A DNA stretch of 39,047 bases from Candidatus Gastranaerophilales bacterium (lineage in GTDB: Bacteria; Cyanobacteriota; Vampirovibrionia; Gastranaerophilales; Gastranaerophilaceae), in contig CAJOJP010000005.1 in NCBI GenBank assembly GCA_905234915.1, forward strand, positions 1 to 39,047, read 5' to 3'. Position numbers and translations under genes: made by a program. Shown one piece after another: positions 7,922 to 15,412 of this stretch. Position 1 is the stretch's first letter; every line of letters begins with the position of its first letter. Below the pieces are notes generated by a model. The model did not search any database. It worked only from the letters and a program-made list of their open reading frames with translations, and was not told the origin of the DNA.

Positions 7922-8227
7922 ATGGTAATAAAACATGATGATTATATGATTAAACGTTTACAAGATCCTATTTTTCAAAAAAAATGGATAGAAGAAACAA
8001 TGCGTGATTATATTGAAACCGGGGATTATAATGCATTTTTTAGAGGTCTTGAATATGTTATAAAATCAAGAATGACAGTTGCTCAATTTGCCAAAAATAT
8101 TGGAATGGATAGAGTTCAGCTTACGGATATTTTGCATGGAAAAAATAAAAATCCAAGTTTGCAGACAATAACAAAAATTTTGTCCGGATTTGGATATACA
8201 TTATCTATTAGTGAACAAATTGCTTAA
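7922..8227 (+). CDS. Addiction-module antitoxin, XRE-type helix-turn-helix
   Basis: Protein of 101 aa starting at ATG 7922, chosen because AAAGGA lies 7 nt before it. The C-terminal helix-turn-helix (MTVAQFAKNIGMDRVQLTDI, then LHGKNKNPSLQTITKILSGF) matches antidote proteins that pair with Gp49-like toxins. It should neutralise the preceding toxin and repress the operon through the palindrome at 7566-7581. Its last 27 nt overlap the 3' end of the convergent endonuclease III gene, so the two transcripts are complementary there. Confidence 0.85.
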   Translation: MVIKHDDYMIKRLQDPIFQKKWIEETMRDYIETGDYNAFFRGLEYVIKSRMTVAQFAKNIGMDRVQLTDILHGKNKNPSLQTITKILSGFGYTLSISEQIA

Positions 8228-8860
8228 AGTCTTATAATATTTACAAAAATCAGTCAGTTTGCACTTATGGCATAAGGGTTTGGAAGGTTTACAGATATTT
8301 TGCCCGAGTGTAACAAAAAGAGTATTTATTTCACTCCAGCAGCTCTTGTTCAGATTATTTTTTAATGCAAATTCCGTTTCCTCCGGTTCTTTTGTTTCAC
8401 ATAACCCCAGACGATTTGATATTCTGTGGACATGAACATCAACACAAATGCTCGGAATATTATAACCTTTTGATTGTACTAAATTTGCAGTCTTTCTGCC
8501 TACACCTTTAAATTTTATAAGTTCATCTATTTCTTTGGGTACAACGCTATCATAATTGTGATAAAGTTCATAGGCAATATCAAGTATTTGTTTTGCTTTA
8601 TTTTTATAAAAACCGACAGGATAAATAGCTTTTTCCATATCTTCCGTTTTTACGGTTAAAAAATCTTTCGGAGTTTTTCCCAGCTTTAACATTCTCATTG
8701 CAGCAGGATATGTTGTTTTATCGTTTGTTCTTAATGATAATATGCAGGCAATTAAGACTATAAACGGGTCATGAATATCCTCCATAAATTTTACAAATTC
8801 GGTTTGCGGAAGTTTCATTAATTTTATACCTGTTATAATTTCATTAAAATTTTTAATCAT
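8201..8860 (-). CDS. nth: Endonuclease III
   Basis: Base-excision-repair DNA glycosylase/AP lyase of 219 aa. The helix-hairpin-helix FKGVGRKTANLV carries the catalytic Lys, VDVHVHRISNRLG supplies the catalytic Asp, and the C-terminal C-x6-C-x2-C-x5-C motif (CKPSKPLCHKCKLTDFC) binds a 4Fe-4S cluster. The length is normal. The start is uncertain: no ribosome-binding site precedes ATG 8860, although TAAAAT lies 6 nt upstream, and the sigma factor gene ends 31 nt before it, so it may be read from that transcript. Confidence 0.93.
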   Translation of the reverse strand: MIKNFNEIITGIKLMKLPQTEFVKFMEDIHDPFIVLIACILSLRTNDKTTYPAAMRMLKLGKTPKDFLTVKTEDMEKAIYPVGFYKNKAKQILDIAYELYHNYDSVVPKEIDELIKFKGVGRKTANLVQSKGYNIPSICVDVHVHRISNRLGLCETKEPEETEFALKNNLNKSCWSEINTLFVTLGQNICKPSKPLCHKCKLTDFCKYYKTLSNLFTNR

Positions 8861-8891
8861 AATTAAATTTTATCAGGAAAATATTAAAGAT

Positions 8892-9767
8892 TTATGATAA
8901 ATAATCATTATAAAGACTCAATATTTGTTTATTCCTTCTTAATTTATTTAATGCTCTTGCTTCTGTTTGTCTTATGCATTCTTTTGTTACACCGTAAATT
9001 CTGCCTATTTGCTCAAGAGTTTGTTTTTCCCCGCCGTCTAAACCAAACCTCAATGAAATTACTTTCTGTTCTCTGTCTTTTAATCCGTTTAATAATTTAA
9101 CAATTTCTTTTTTAAAATTTTCTCTTTCAATTCTATAGGATACCGAACTTTTTTTATCTTCTATAATATCAATCAATCTTACTTCCGAACCGTTTTGCAT
9201 TTCATAATCACCTTCAAGTGACAGTGTTTTTTTATTTGCATTCAAATATCTGTTGATTTTAGCCGAATCAATATTCATTTTTTGAGCTATATCTTCAATT
9301 TCGGCAATTATTCCTTCTCTTTCGATATCAGCTTTTATTTTTGAATATTTTGATAAAGTTTCCTGTATATATACAGGAATTTTTACACTGTGAGATTGCT
9401 CCGAAATTGCTTTAAACATAGCCTGTTTAATCCACCAGGCAGCATAAGTCGCAAAACGATAGCCGAACTTCCAATTAAATTTATCTACAGCTGCAATTAA
9501 ACCTATATTACCTTCCTGAATTAAATCAATCATAGGAAGCTTGCTTGTATGAATAATTTTTCTTGCAATTATTACAACCAGTTTTAAATTTGCTTTAATC
9601 AATTTTTGTTTTGCTTCTAATGAACCTTCTTTTGCTGCTTTTGCAATTAACTGTTCTTCATCTGCGTTTAAATTCGGATACTTTGAAATTTCTCTGATAT
9701 ATTCGTTAAGATTATCAGCTTCTGTTTTAACTTCTGTTTCGTTTAAAGATACACAATTTAATGCCAT
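8892..9767 (-). CDS. RNA polymerase sigma-70 family factor (non-primary type)
   Basis: Sigma factor of 291 aa with regions 1.2 (about 20-50), 2 (about 55-130), 3 and 4 (about 225-285), but no region 1.1. Region 2.4 reads WWIKQAMFKA (111-120): Q115 aligns with E. coli Q437, but F118 replaces T440, a -10 contact. In region 4.2 (TKECIRQTEA, 261-270), K262 and C264 replace R584 and R586, while E263, R266 and Q267 keep E585, R588 and Q589. It is therefore more likely a group 2 or alternative factor than the housekeeping one. ATG with AGGAG site. A long AT-rich upstream region with repeated motifs may hold its control. Confidence 0.85.
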   Translation of the reverse strand: MALNCVSLNETEVKTEADNLNEYIREISKYPNLNADEEQLIAKAAKEGSLEAKQKLIKANLKLVVIIARKIIHTSKLPMIDLIQEGNIGLIAAVDKFNWKFGYRFATYAAWWIKQAMFKAISEQSHSVKIPVYIQETLSKYSKIKADIEREGIIAEIEDIAQKMNIDSAKINRYLNANKKTLSLEGDYEMQNGSEVRLIDIIEDKKSSVSYRIERENFKKEIVKLLNGLKDREQKVISLRFGLDGGEKQTLEQIGRIYGVTKECIRQTEARALNKLRRNKQILSLYNDYLS

Positions 9768-9921
9768 AGTTTATACTCCTGATTTACTTTTTGAACACAC
9801 ATCCGCATAAGAATAAAAATATTTTTATGCAGAACAATTAGACCTTAATTAAGGCTTGATTTTTTTAATAATGTAAAACACACAATTTTAAAGTTTTAAT
9901 TTAAATATATCTTTTGTATAT

Positions 9922-9937
9922 TCTTAATATATCATTT
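9922..9937 (+). repeat. 16-bp intergenic repeat TCTTAATATATCATTT, copy 2
   Basis: Exact copy of 5933-5948, here upstream of the sigma factor gene, which lies on the opposite strand. Confidence 0.35.
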
Positions 9938-9964
9938 TTGAATTTTAATTTCAATACTAATATG

Positions 9965-10015
9965 AACAAATATTAAGATAAATTTTTAATTTTATGATTT
10001 TTCTTAATATTTGTT
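9965..10015. repeat. Perfect 14-bp inverted repeat, 23-nt spacer
   Basis: AACAAATATTAAGA (9965-9978) is the exact reverse complement of TCTTAATATTTGTT (10002-10015). It could be a two-site operator for the sigma factor gene or an RNA hairpin. No T tract follows, so it is not an obvious terminator. Confidence 0.5.
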
Positions 10016-10106
10016 TACTTTAAAATAATTAAAGCCTGTTCACACTATCAGGGAAGTAAATACAAATAAACTGCCCCTTGACGAAAATATTTAAAAATAA
10101 ATCAAA

Positions 10107-10292
10107 TTATGCATTTTTTTTAATACAATCAATATTTTGTTTTTCTTTTGAATACGCCATATACAAATCATAAGCAGATTGTGCATTCATCCAAAATTCC
10201 GGAGTAGTACCAAATAAATTAGCAAGTTTAAGTGCCATTAAAGGAGAAATACCGCATTTTTTATTATAATTTAATCCGGCTAAAGAATACTT
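10107..10292 (-). pseudogene. higA antitoxin remnant (C-terminal half only)
   Basis: The last 62 codons match the C-terminal half of HigA/VapI-type XRE antitoxins: SLAGLNYNKKCGISPLMALK, then LANLFGTTPEFWMNAQSAYDL. The recognition-helix half and the start codon are missing. Upstream on this strand the reading frame runs into antisense-like sequence of the cysteine-rich gene, whose stop codon coincides with the point where HigA similarity begins. No HigB toxin gene is nearby. It is best read as a truncated antitoxin left after recombination. Confidence 0.7.
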
Positions 10293-10728
10293 ACCTGCAG
10301 TACTGTCTAAATGAAACACCATATGTTCGCGAGCCATTAGTAATGCCTTCCCCCATTCTTGCCCAGTCACACTCAGCATCTTCAGGTATATTACATCCGC
10401 TATAGTCGATATTTGCATATTCACTACCTCGCCAATAATGCATTAAAACACGTGTGTGAGTTTCAAGCGGTCTTACGTATGCTCTGTGGTATCTTCCAAT
10501 CATGTTATCAATATCAGGACCTTGAGTATTACACCACTCTAAACATGCAGTATATGATGCATTTTCAGGCGCGTCACAATAAGTATCTAAATATGCATAA
10601 CGCACAACTGCATAAAGAAGTTCATCACTTTCACCAACAGTTACAAGTGCATTCACATGGCAGTCACAAGCTATTTTGTCATATACTGCAATATCGTCAT
10701 ATAGTTGTCTTACGTCTTCATCGCTCAA
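10291..10728 (-). CDS. Cysteine-rich protein, copy A (unrecognised family)
   Basis: Protein of 145 aa in no family I recognise, but clearly homologous to the one at 38406-38882. All eight cysteines (C21, 23, 51, 62, 66, 112, 120, 144) align with the other copy, as do LYxDIA, NASYxxCxxWCN and AECDWARM. There is no signal peptide. The only in-frame start seen is TTG 10728. Homology to the other copy continues upstream as IDLIENLS, and ATG 10753 would give MNYDLIENLS if one base near 10744 were removed, so this copy probably has a 1-nt frameshift next to its true start. GC content is visibly higher than in its neighbours, hinting at transfer. The stop abuts the higA remnant. Confidence 0.65.
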   Translation of the reverse strand: MSDEDVRQLYDDIAVYDKIACDCHVNALVTVGESDELLYAVVRYAYLDTYCDAPENASYTACLEWCNTQGPDIDNMIGRYHRAYVRPLETHTRVLMHYWRGSEYANIDYSGCNIPEDAECDWARMGEGITNGSRTYGVSFRQYCR

Positions 10729-10766
10729 GTTTTCTATTAAATCTATAGTTCATAAGAAATAAATGT

Positions 10767-10785
10767 CAATATTGTTAAAATATTG
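10767..10785. promoter_or_regulatory. Inverted repeat overlapping the XRE gene start region
   Basis: CAATATT (10767-10773) and AATATTG (10779-10785) flank GTTAA, ending 2 nt before the ATG of the XRE gene. TAAAAT (10776-10781), a possible -10, lies inside it. Its position suits autorepression by the small regulator. Confidence 0.4.
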
Positions 10786-10787
10786 GC

Positions 10788-11006
10788 ATGGATAAAAATG
10801 AAATTATAAAATTGTTTGCAGCTAATCTTAGAGCAGAGCGTGCCAGAAAAAATTTCTCGCAGGAATATCTTGCGGAAAAAGCTAATATAACAACAGAATA
10901 TTTGAATAGAATAGAAAGAGAAAAATACAGCCCTTCTTTGATAGTAATTGCAAATTTAGCATTGGCACTTGATGTTGATATGAATACCCTGCTTCCTATA
11001 AAGTAA
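10788..11006 (+). CDS. Small XRE-family transcriptional regulator
   Basis: Protein of 72 aa consisting of one Cro/C1-type helix-turn-helix (NLRAERARKNFSQEYLAEKA, then NITTEYLNRIEREKYSPSL), of the kind found as stand-alone repressors in accessory regions. The ATG has no ribosome-binding site and lies 6 nt after a possible -10 (TAAAAT), again suggesting a leaderless start. An inverted repeat at 10767-10785 is a likely binding site. The divergent neighbour is the cysteine-rich gene, whose expression it could control (inference). Confidence 0.85.
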   Translation: MDKNEIIKLFAANLRAERARKNFSQEYLAEKANITTEYLNRIEREKYSPSLIVIANLALALDVDMNTLLPIK

Positions 11007-11049
11007 TAAATATTCCTGTTTTTTTAGTATTATAAATTTAGAGGGAATT

Positions 11050-11781
11050 ATGCCGCATTTTTTAATAAAAAGTAATCAGATAAACGGTAATCTTCTTATT
11101 ATAGATGATAAAGATTTATACAAACACATAATTAAAGTTATGCGTGCAAAAATAGGTGAAAAAATTTTATTTATAGACGAAAATGAAATTCAATATGAAA
11201 CCAAAATTATTAAAATAACATCAACTTCTTTTGAAACCGAAATTCAATCACAATACAAATCGCAAAGGAAACTGCCTTTAAATTTATATATTGCTTTTAG
11301 TGTTTTAAATTCCGATGCACAAATAAGCTCTATACAAAAAGCAACCGAGCTGGGAGTTAAAGGTATCATTCCTCTTTACAGCGATAATTGTTCCGTAAAG
11401 GAAAATGTTATAAAATCAAAAATCGAAAAATGGCAAAAAATAGCTGTTGAATCGGTTAAACAGTGTGAAAGAGCCGATATTCCCAAAGTTTTTGATATGT
11501 CTTATATAAAAGAGGTTATAAAAAAATATGATAATATTATTGTTTTTGCTGAAAAATATACCGATAAAAATTTTATTGAGTATTTAAAAGAAAATAATAT
11601 TGATAAAAATTCATCAATACTGGTTATAATTGGGCCTGAGGGAGGATTTAGCGAAGCAGAATTTGATTTATTTAAAGCTCAAAAAATTCCGCTGATTACG
11701 CTCGGAAATTTAATATACAGAGCAGATACCGCACTTACTGCCGCTTTAACCACTGTTATAAACGGAGTGTTATATGGATAA
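11050..11781 (+). CDS. rsmE: 16S rRNA (uracil-1498-N3)-methyltransferase
   Basis: SPOUT-class methyltransferase of 243 aa acting on the small-subunit rRNA. It has an N-terminal PUA-like domain (HIIKVMRAKIGEKILFIDEN) and a C-terminal trefoil-knot SAM site with IGPEGGFSEAEFDLF and LGNLIYRADTALTAAL, the latter standing in for the usual LGxRILRxETA motif (Y for L and D for E). GAGGG precedes the ATG. It overlaps the CCA-adding enzyme gene by 8 nt, so translation is probably coupled. Confidence 0.92.
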   Translation: MPHFLIKSNQINGNLLIIDDKDLYKHIIKVMRAKIGEKILFIDENEIQYETKIIKITSTSFETEIQSQYKSQRKLPLNLYIAFSVLNSDAQISSIQKATELGVKGIIPLYSDNCSVKENVIKSKIEKWQKIAVESVKQCERADIPKVFDMSYIKEVIKKYDNIIVFAEKYTDKNFIEYLKENNIDKNSSILVIIGPEGGFSEAEFDLFKAQKIPLITLGNLIYRADTALTAALTTVINGVLYG

Positions 11782-13177
11782 AATAAAAAATAATCCTGTT
11801 TTAAAAATAATTAAACCTTATTTGAAAGATAAAAAAGCTTATATTGTCGGCGGTTATATCAGAGATATATTAATGAATAATGACAGTCTTGACCTTGATT
11901 TAATTATTTGCGAGTCCGATATAAAATATTTTGCGAAGGAATTAGCCGAAAAAATTAATGCTTATTTTATAGAACTTGATAATGAAAATTCAATATACAG
12001 ACTTGTTTTAGAAGATAAAATTAATTATCTTGATATAACAAAACCCGTTGAAGATAATATTGAAAAAGATATTTTAAGACGTGATTTAACGATAAATGCA
12101 ATAGCTTATGATATAAATGAAGAAAAAATAGTTGATTTAACAAACGGAATAAGTGATATTCAAAATAAAATAATAAAAGGAATTTCAGATAAAAATTTTG
12201 AAGATGACCCGTTGCGTCTATTAAGAATATTCAGATTTGCGGCTAAAACAGGATTTAATATTTCTGATGAATTAATTGAGCTTACAAAAAAACTTGCACC
12301 GTTAATTCATAAAAGTGCAAAAGAGCGTGTTAACACTGAACTTATGAAAATGTTTGAAGGCAAATTTACGGCGGAGGCATTGTTAAAAATGTTGGAAACA
12401 GGGCTTTTAACCGAAATTTTTCCAATATATAACGACGTAAAAAAAATACCGCCTAATTCTCATCATCATTTGGATTTAATTCATCATTTGATTGAAACCG
12501 TAAGACAAATACAAATAATATATGAAAATTCCGAGGAAAAAGTAAAAGAACATCTTGATAATATTGATTTCGGCTCGGTAAAAGAGCTTGCATATCTTAA
12601 ATTTGCGGCTTTCCTGCATGATATCGGGAAACCATACTGCTGGACAATAGAAGAAGAAACTCAAAGACACAGATTTATTAAGCATGATGAAATAGGGGCA
12701 AATTTATGTATTCCTATTTTACGAGATTTAAAATTTTCTAAAAAACAAATTGATTATATTAAAACACTTATAAAATATCATATTTATCCTTCCTCAATGG
12801 TATGCGCTCCTGATGTTAACGAGAAGGCATATATGCGTTTTTACAGAAAAATGGAAAATAGTGTTATTGATGTAATTATACTCGCAATGGCTGACCGCTT
12901 AAGTGCAAGAGGTGAAAAAGTTACCAGGGAAATGGTTGAAAAAAATATAAATTCATTAACTGAACTTTTAAAAAATTATTTTCAAATTAAAAATGATTTA
13001 AAACCATTGCCTAAACTGCTCAGCGGAAATGAAATAATGGATATTTTAAATATTAAACAGTCGCCTTTTTTGGGAGAAATTATTAATATGCTTAAAGAAG
13101 CTCAGATTTCAGGCGAAGTTAATACAAAAGAAGATGCCGTCAACTTTATAAAAAATGTACCATTATTAACAAAATAA
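11774..13177 (+). CDS. cca: CCA tRNA nucleotidyltransferase / poly(A) polymerase family, with HD domain
   Basis: Class II nucleotidyltransferase of 467 aa. The head domain shows YIVGGYIRDILM, the acidic pair DLDLI, RRDLTINAIAYD, and DDPLRLLRIFRFAAKTGF in the neck. The C-terminal half carries an HD phosphohydrolase domain (HHLDLIHHLIET, then LHDIGKP, then KYHIYPS). It adds or repairs the CCA end of tRNAs. Whether this copy adds CCA, only A, or only C cannot be read by eye. GGAGTG lies before the ATG, inside rsmE. Confidence 0.9.
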   Translation: MDKIKNNPVLKIIKPYLKDKKAYIVGGYIRDILMNNDSLDLDLIICESDIKYFAKELAEKINAYFIELDNENSIYRLVLEDKINYLDITKPVEDNIEKDILRRDLTINAIAYDINEEKIVDLTNGISDIQNKIIKGISDKNFEDDPLRLLRIFRFAAKTGFNISDELIELTKKLAPLIHKSAKERVNTELMKMFEGKFTAEALLKMLETGLLTEIFPIYNDVKKIPPNSHHHLDLIHHLIETVRQIQIIYENSEEKVKEHLDNIDFGSVKELAYLKFAAFLHDIGKPYCWTIEEETQRHRFIKHDEIGANLCIPILRDLKFSKKQIDYIKTLIKYHIYPSSMVCAPDVNEKAYMRFYRKMENSVIDVIILAMADRLSARGEKVTREMVEKNINSLTELLKNYFQIKNDLKPLPKLLSGNEIMDILNIKQSPFLGEIINMLKEAQISGEVNTKEDAVNFIKNVPLLTK

Positions 13178-13234
13178 TTGCTTAGTTTTTTATGAATGTT
13201 AATTACTTGATTTTTTTGAATTTTTATGTGAGTA

Positions 13235-13240
13235 TATAAT
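13235..13240 (+). promoter_or_regulatory. Possible -10 box of tRNA-Ile
   Basis: Perfect TATAAT 46 bp before the tRNA. TTGATT (13207) lies too far upstream and TTGAAT (13216) too near for a standard -35, so only the -10 is proposed. Confidence 0.35.
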
Positions 13241-13285
13241 TAGGAATTTTGGGAAGTAAGAAACCAAATTCAAATTAAAAAATTA

Positions 13286-13362
13286 GGGCTATTAGCTCAG
13301 GTGGTTAGAGCGTACGCCTGATAAGCGTAAGGTCCCTGGTTCGAGTCCAGGATGGCCCACCA
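13286..13362 (+). tRNA. tRNA-Ile (anticodon GAT), CCA encoded
   Basis: The acceptor stem GGGCTAT pairs with ATGGCCC (one G-U), discriminator A at 13359, then CCA at 13360-13362. The anticodon arm is TACGC-CTGATAA-GCGTA, reading GAT. The D arm (AGCTCAG...GAGC) and T arm (CCTGG-TTCGAGT-CCAGG) are complete. It is a solitary gene, not in an rRNA operon as tRNA-Ile(GAT) often is. Confidence 0.97.
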
Positions 13363-13363
13363 T

Positions 13364-13395
13364 AAAAGCCAAATCTTTATGATTTGGCTTTTATT
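13364..13395 (+). terminator. Rho-independent terminator of tRNA-Ile
   Basis: AAAAGCCAAATC (13364-13375) and GATTTGGCTTTT (13381-13392) form a perfect 12-bp stem with a 5-nt loop; the T-rich end continues past the stem. Confidence 0.88.
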
Positions 13396-13464
13396 ATTAT
13401 ATCTACATTTTAGCCATTTTAGAAAAATTTTGTTTCTCTGTCAAAGATATAATTATTTAATGCA

Positions 13465-13516
13465 ACAACAATATACTTATTGGTGTATATTTAGTCTAAT
13501 ATGTTATGAACCGGAA
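13465..13516 (+). promoter_or_regulatory. Upstream element copy C (shared element)
   Basis: Contains AATATACTTATTGGTGTATA and the 16-mer ATATGTTATGAACCGG (13499-13514), which recurs exactly on the opposite strand at 25813-25828. GGTGTATATT starts 76 bp before the WYL gene ATG. Same order and orientation relative to the gene as in copies A, B and D. Confidence 0.5.
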
Positions 13517-13523
13517 CAAATAA

Positions 13524-13551
13524 TTGTCTTTTTTTTAATTTATTTTACAAT
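13524..13551 (+). promoter_or_regulatory. Promoter of WYL gene 1, probably leaderless
   Basis: TTGTCT (13524-13529), a 16-bp spacer, TACAAT (13546-13551). The ATG at 13558 lies 6 nt after the -10 and has no ribosome-binding site. Confidence 0.5.
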
Positions 13552-13557
13552 ATATTT

Positions 13558-14499
13558 ATGGAATTACAGGGTGTTAAAGAGCAGCATAAAAGTATTTGGA
13601 TTAGCACAACAGGCTATAGAATTTTTTTAGAACTGAAATCGCTTATAGAAAATCCTAAAACGTTTGACGAACTTATTGAAGTTATTAAAAATGATAAATA
13701 TTTAAAAAAAGAAATTTCAAAAGATACGTTAAGATTTGATATTAGCACATTAAGAAGCGCAGGATGCATTATTTCAAAGCCGTCAAAAAATAATAATTAT
13801 AAATTACAGCTTTTGTATCATCCTTTTAATTTGAATATATCGGATGAAGAACTTTCTTTATTGATTGAATTAAGAGAAAGTTTAGCTTCCGAGCTTTCAT
13901 TAAATGAAGTTTTTATTTTGAATGATTTATATGATAAAATAGCTGCTTTAACCTTTAATAACGAACAAATTCAAGAAATAAGCAATTCTAAACTGCTTTT
14001 TGATATTAATAAAAATATATTAAAAGAAATTTCAAACCCTAATATAACAGGTAAAAAAGTAGGGATAAAATACAAATCACCTAAGTTTGGAGAGGAAGAT
14101 ACCGATATTATTCCTTTAAAAATTTTGTACGAGAATAAAAAAGTATATTTATATGCCTATAATTATAAATACAAAAGTGATAGTTATTTTGAAGTTTCTA
14201 AAATATTAAAAATTAATTCTGTATCTTTAAATAAAGAAAATGAAATTTCCCCCTCATTTAAAGTTATTTATGAATTAAAAGGAGAGGCTTTAAATGAGTT
14301 TGAATTAAAATCCTACGAAAAAATTATTAATCGGCAGAACGATAAAATAATTGTAGAAGCGGAAGTTACAAACGAGTTTATGTTTACACAGCGTTTATTG
14401 CTTTTTGGCAGAGATTTTAAAATAATTTCTCCTGACTTTTTTAGAACAAAATTAATAGATAAAATTAAATTAATACAAAAGGGATATAGAAATGATTAA
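13558..14499 (+). CDS. WYL-domain transcriptional regulator 1 (PafB/PafC-like)
   Basis: Protein of 313 aa. An N-terminal winged helix (about 10-75, ISTTGYRIFLELKSLIENPK, then SKDTLRFDISTLRSAGCII) is followed by a WYL-type ligand-binding domain (about 165-225, IPLKILYENKKVYLYAYNYK) and a C-terminal dimer extension (ELKSYEKI...). Such regulators often work as tandem PafB/PafC pairs responding to DNA damage or nucleic-acid ligands. It overlaps the next WYL gene by 8 nt, so the two are likely made as a complex. Preceded by shared element C. Confidence 0.8.
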   Translation: MELQGVKEQHKSIWISTTGYRIFLELKSLIENPKTFDELIEVIKNDKYLKKEISKDTLRFDISTLRSAGCIISKPSKNNNYKLQLLYHPFNLNISDEELSLLIELRESLASELSLNEVFILNDLYDKIAALTFNNEQIQEISNSKLLFDINKNILKEISNPNITGKKVGIKYKSPKFGEEDTDIIPLKILYENKKVYLYAYNYKYKSDSYFEVSKILKINSVSLNKENEISPSFKVIYELKGEALNEFELKSYEKIINRQNDKIIVEAEVTNEFMFTQRLLLFGRDFKIISPDFFRTKLIDKIKLIQKGYRND

Positions 14500-15412
14500 A
14501 TCTGAAAAAAGCCACGATACAGGCTTAAGGATTATGGAAGTTCTGAAAATTCTCCTTGAGGAAGATGTAGATAAACACACAATTATTGAAAAATTAAAAT
14601 CAAATAATGATATAAGTAATGCTTATACAAATGAAGCATATTTAAAATATTTCAATACGTTTGAGTTGTTAGGATTAAATATTGAAAAAACTTCTGAGGG
14701 CTACAGTTTAAAGAATGCACTTCATCATATCGAGTTAACAGTGCAGGAGGAAAAAATTCTTATAAAATTAATTAAGTCAATTAATAAATTAAATAACAAA
14801 AAACAGGAAGAAACCATAAAAAAACTAATTTCCAGACTGGATAAATATGTAAATCTTGATTTAAAAGATGAACTTAAAAAAGCTGAAAATGAACCCATAA
14901 GTGAAAGTTTAAAAATTAATATTATAAATACACTAAAGCAATCAATGGAAGATAAATCCGAGGTTACAATTACGTATAAAAAACGTAACGGTACCAAAGA
15001 AACACTTGATGCTGCCATAAAAAAAATTTTGGAGGAGAAAGGACATTATTATGTAATGTGTTTTAATCCTTCAATGTTAAGAAATAAAAGAATCAGTATT
15101 AATTCAATTATGTCCGTAAAACGAAGCCCTAAGCAGGCTCAAGATTTGAAATCAAAAAGTTCTGTTATTTTTGAGGTTTATGGAAGATTATCTAAATCAT
15201 ATAAAATAAAATCCTGGGAAACGTTAAATGATTTTGGCGATGGTTATTTACGAATTACCAATACAAAAGAAGATTTTGACATTCTTTTACACAGACTTTT
15301 AAAATACGGTGAAAACTGCAAAATTATTCAACCGTCAAATGTTATAAACGAATTTTTATCTCTTACCGATGATATTTTGAATAATTTAGAGGAAAATATA
15401 TGTCAGAAATAG
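14492..15412 (+). CDS. WYL-domain transcriptional regulator 2 (PafB/PafC-like)
   Basis: Protein of 306 aa, diverged paralogue of the preceding gene. The helical N-terminus (RIMEVLKILLEEDVDKHTII) is followed by a WYL-like domain (about 150-215, VTITYKKRNGTKETLDAAIK, then GHYYVMCFNPSMLRNKRISI) and a C-terminal extension (FEVYGRLSKSYKIKSWETL). The signature W-Y-L residues are poorly conserved, so the ligand site may differ. AGGGATATAGAA precedes its ATG inside gene 1, and its 3' end overlaps the DUF4127 gene by 13 nt: a tightly packed three-gene operon. Confidence 0.75.
   Translation: MIKSEKSHDTGLRIMEVLKILLEEDVDKHTIIEKLKSNNDISNAYTNEAYLKYFNTFELLGLNIEKTSEGYSLKNALHHIELTVQEEKILIKLIKSINKLNNKKQEETIKKLISRLDKYVNLDLKDELKKAENEPISESLKINIINTLKQSMEDKSEVTITYKKRNGTKETLDAAIKKILEEKGHYYVMCFNPSMLRNKRISINSIMSVKRSPKQAQDLKSKSSVIFEVYGRLSKSYKIKSWETLNDFGDGYLRITNTKEDFDILLHRLLKYGENCKIIQPSNVINEFLSLTDDILNNLEENICQK

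Larger units (their letters stand above)
9768..10106. other. 339-bp AT-rich intergenic region with inverted repeats
   Basis: No convincing gene. It holds a 12-bp palindrome CCTTAATTAAGG (9843-9854); copy 2 of the 16-mer TCTTAATATATCATTT (9922-9937); and a perfect 14-bp inverted repeat, AACAAATATTAAGA (9965-9978) with TCTTAATATTTGTT (10002-10015). TCTTAATAT thus occurs three times here (twice forward, once reverse). It lies upstream of the sigma factor gene and downstream of the higA remnant. Confidence 0.5.

Noticed and set aside
10030-10080. Hairpin AGGGAAGT/ACTGCCCCT as terminator after the higA remnant
   Set aside because: Stem is mismatched and there is no T tract on the minus strand.
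10359-10748. 129-codon frame on the plus strand
   Set aside because: Antisense to the cysteine-rich gene; His/Gln/Tyr-rich product with no ribosome-binding site, while the minus strand has clear homology to copy B.
13352-13630. 92-codon frame after tRNA-Ile
   Set aside because: Starts inside the tRNA, runs through its terminator and promoter DNA of the WYL gene; composition is not protein-like.
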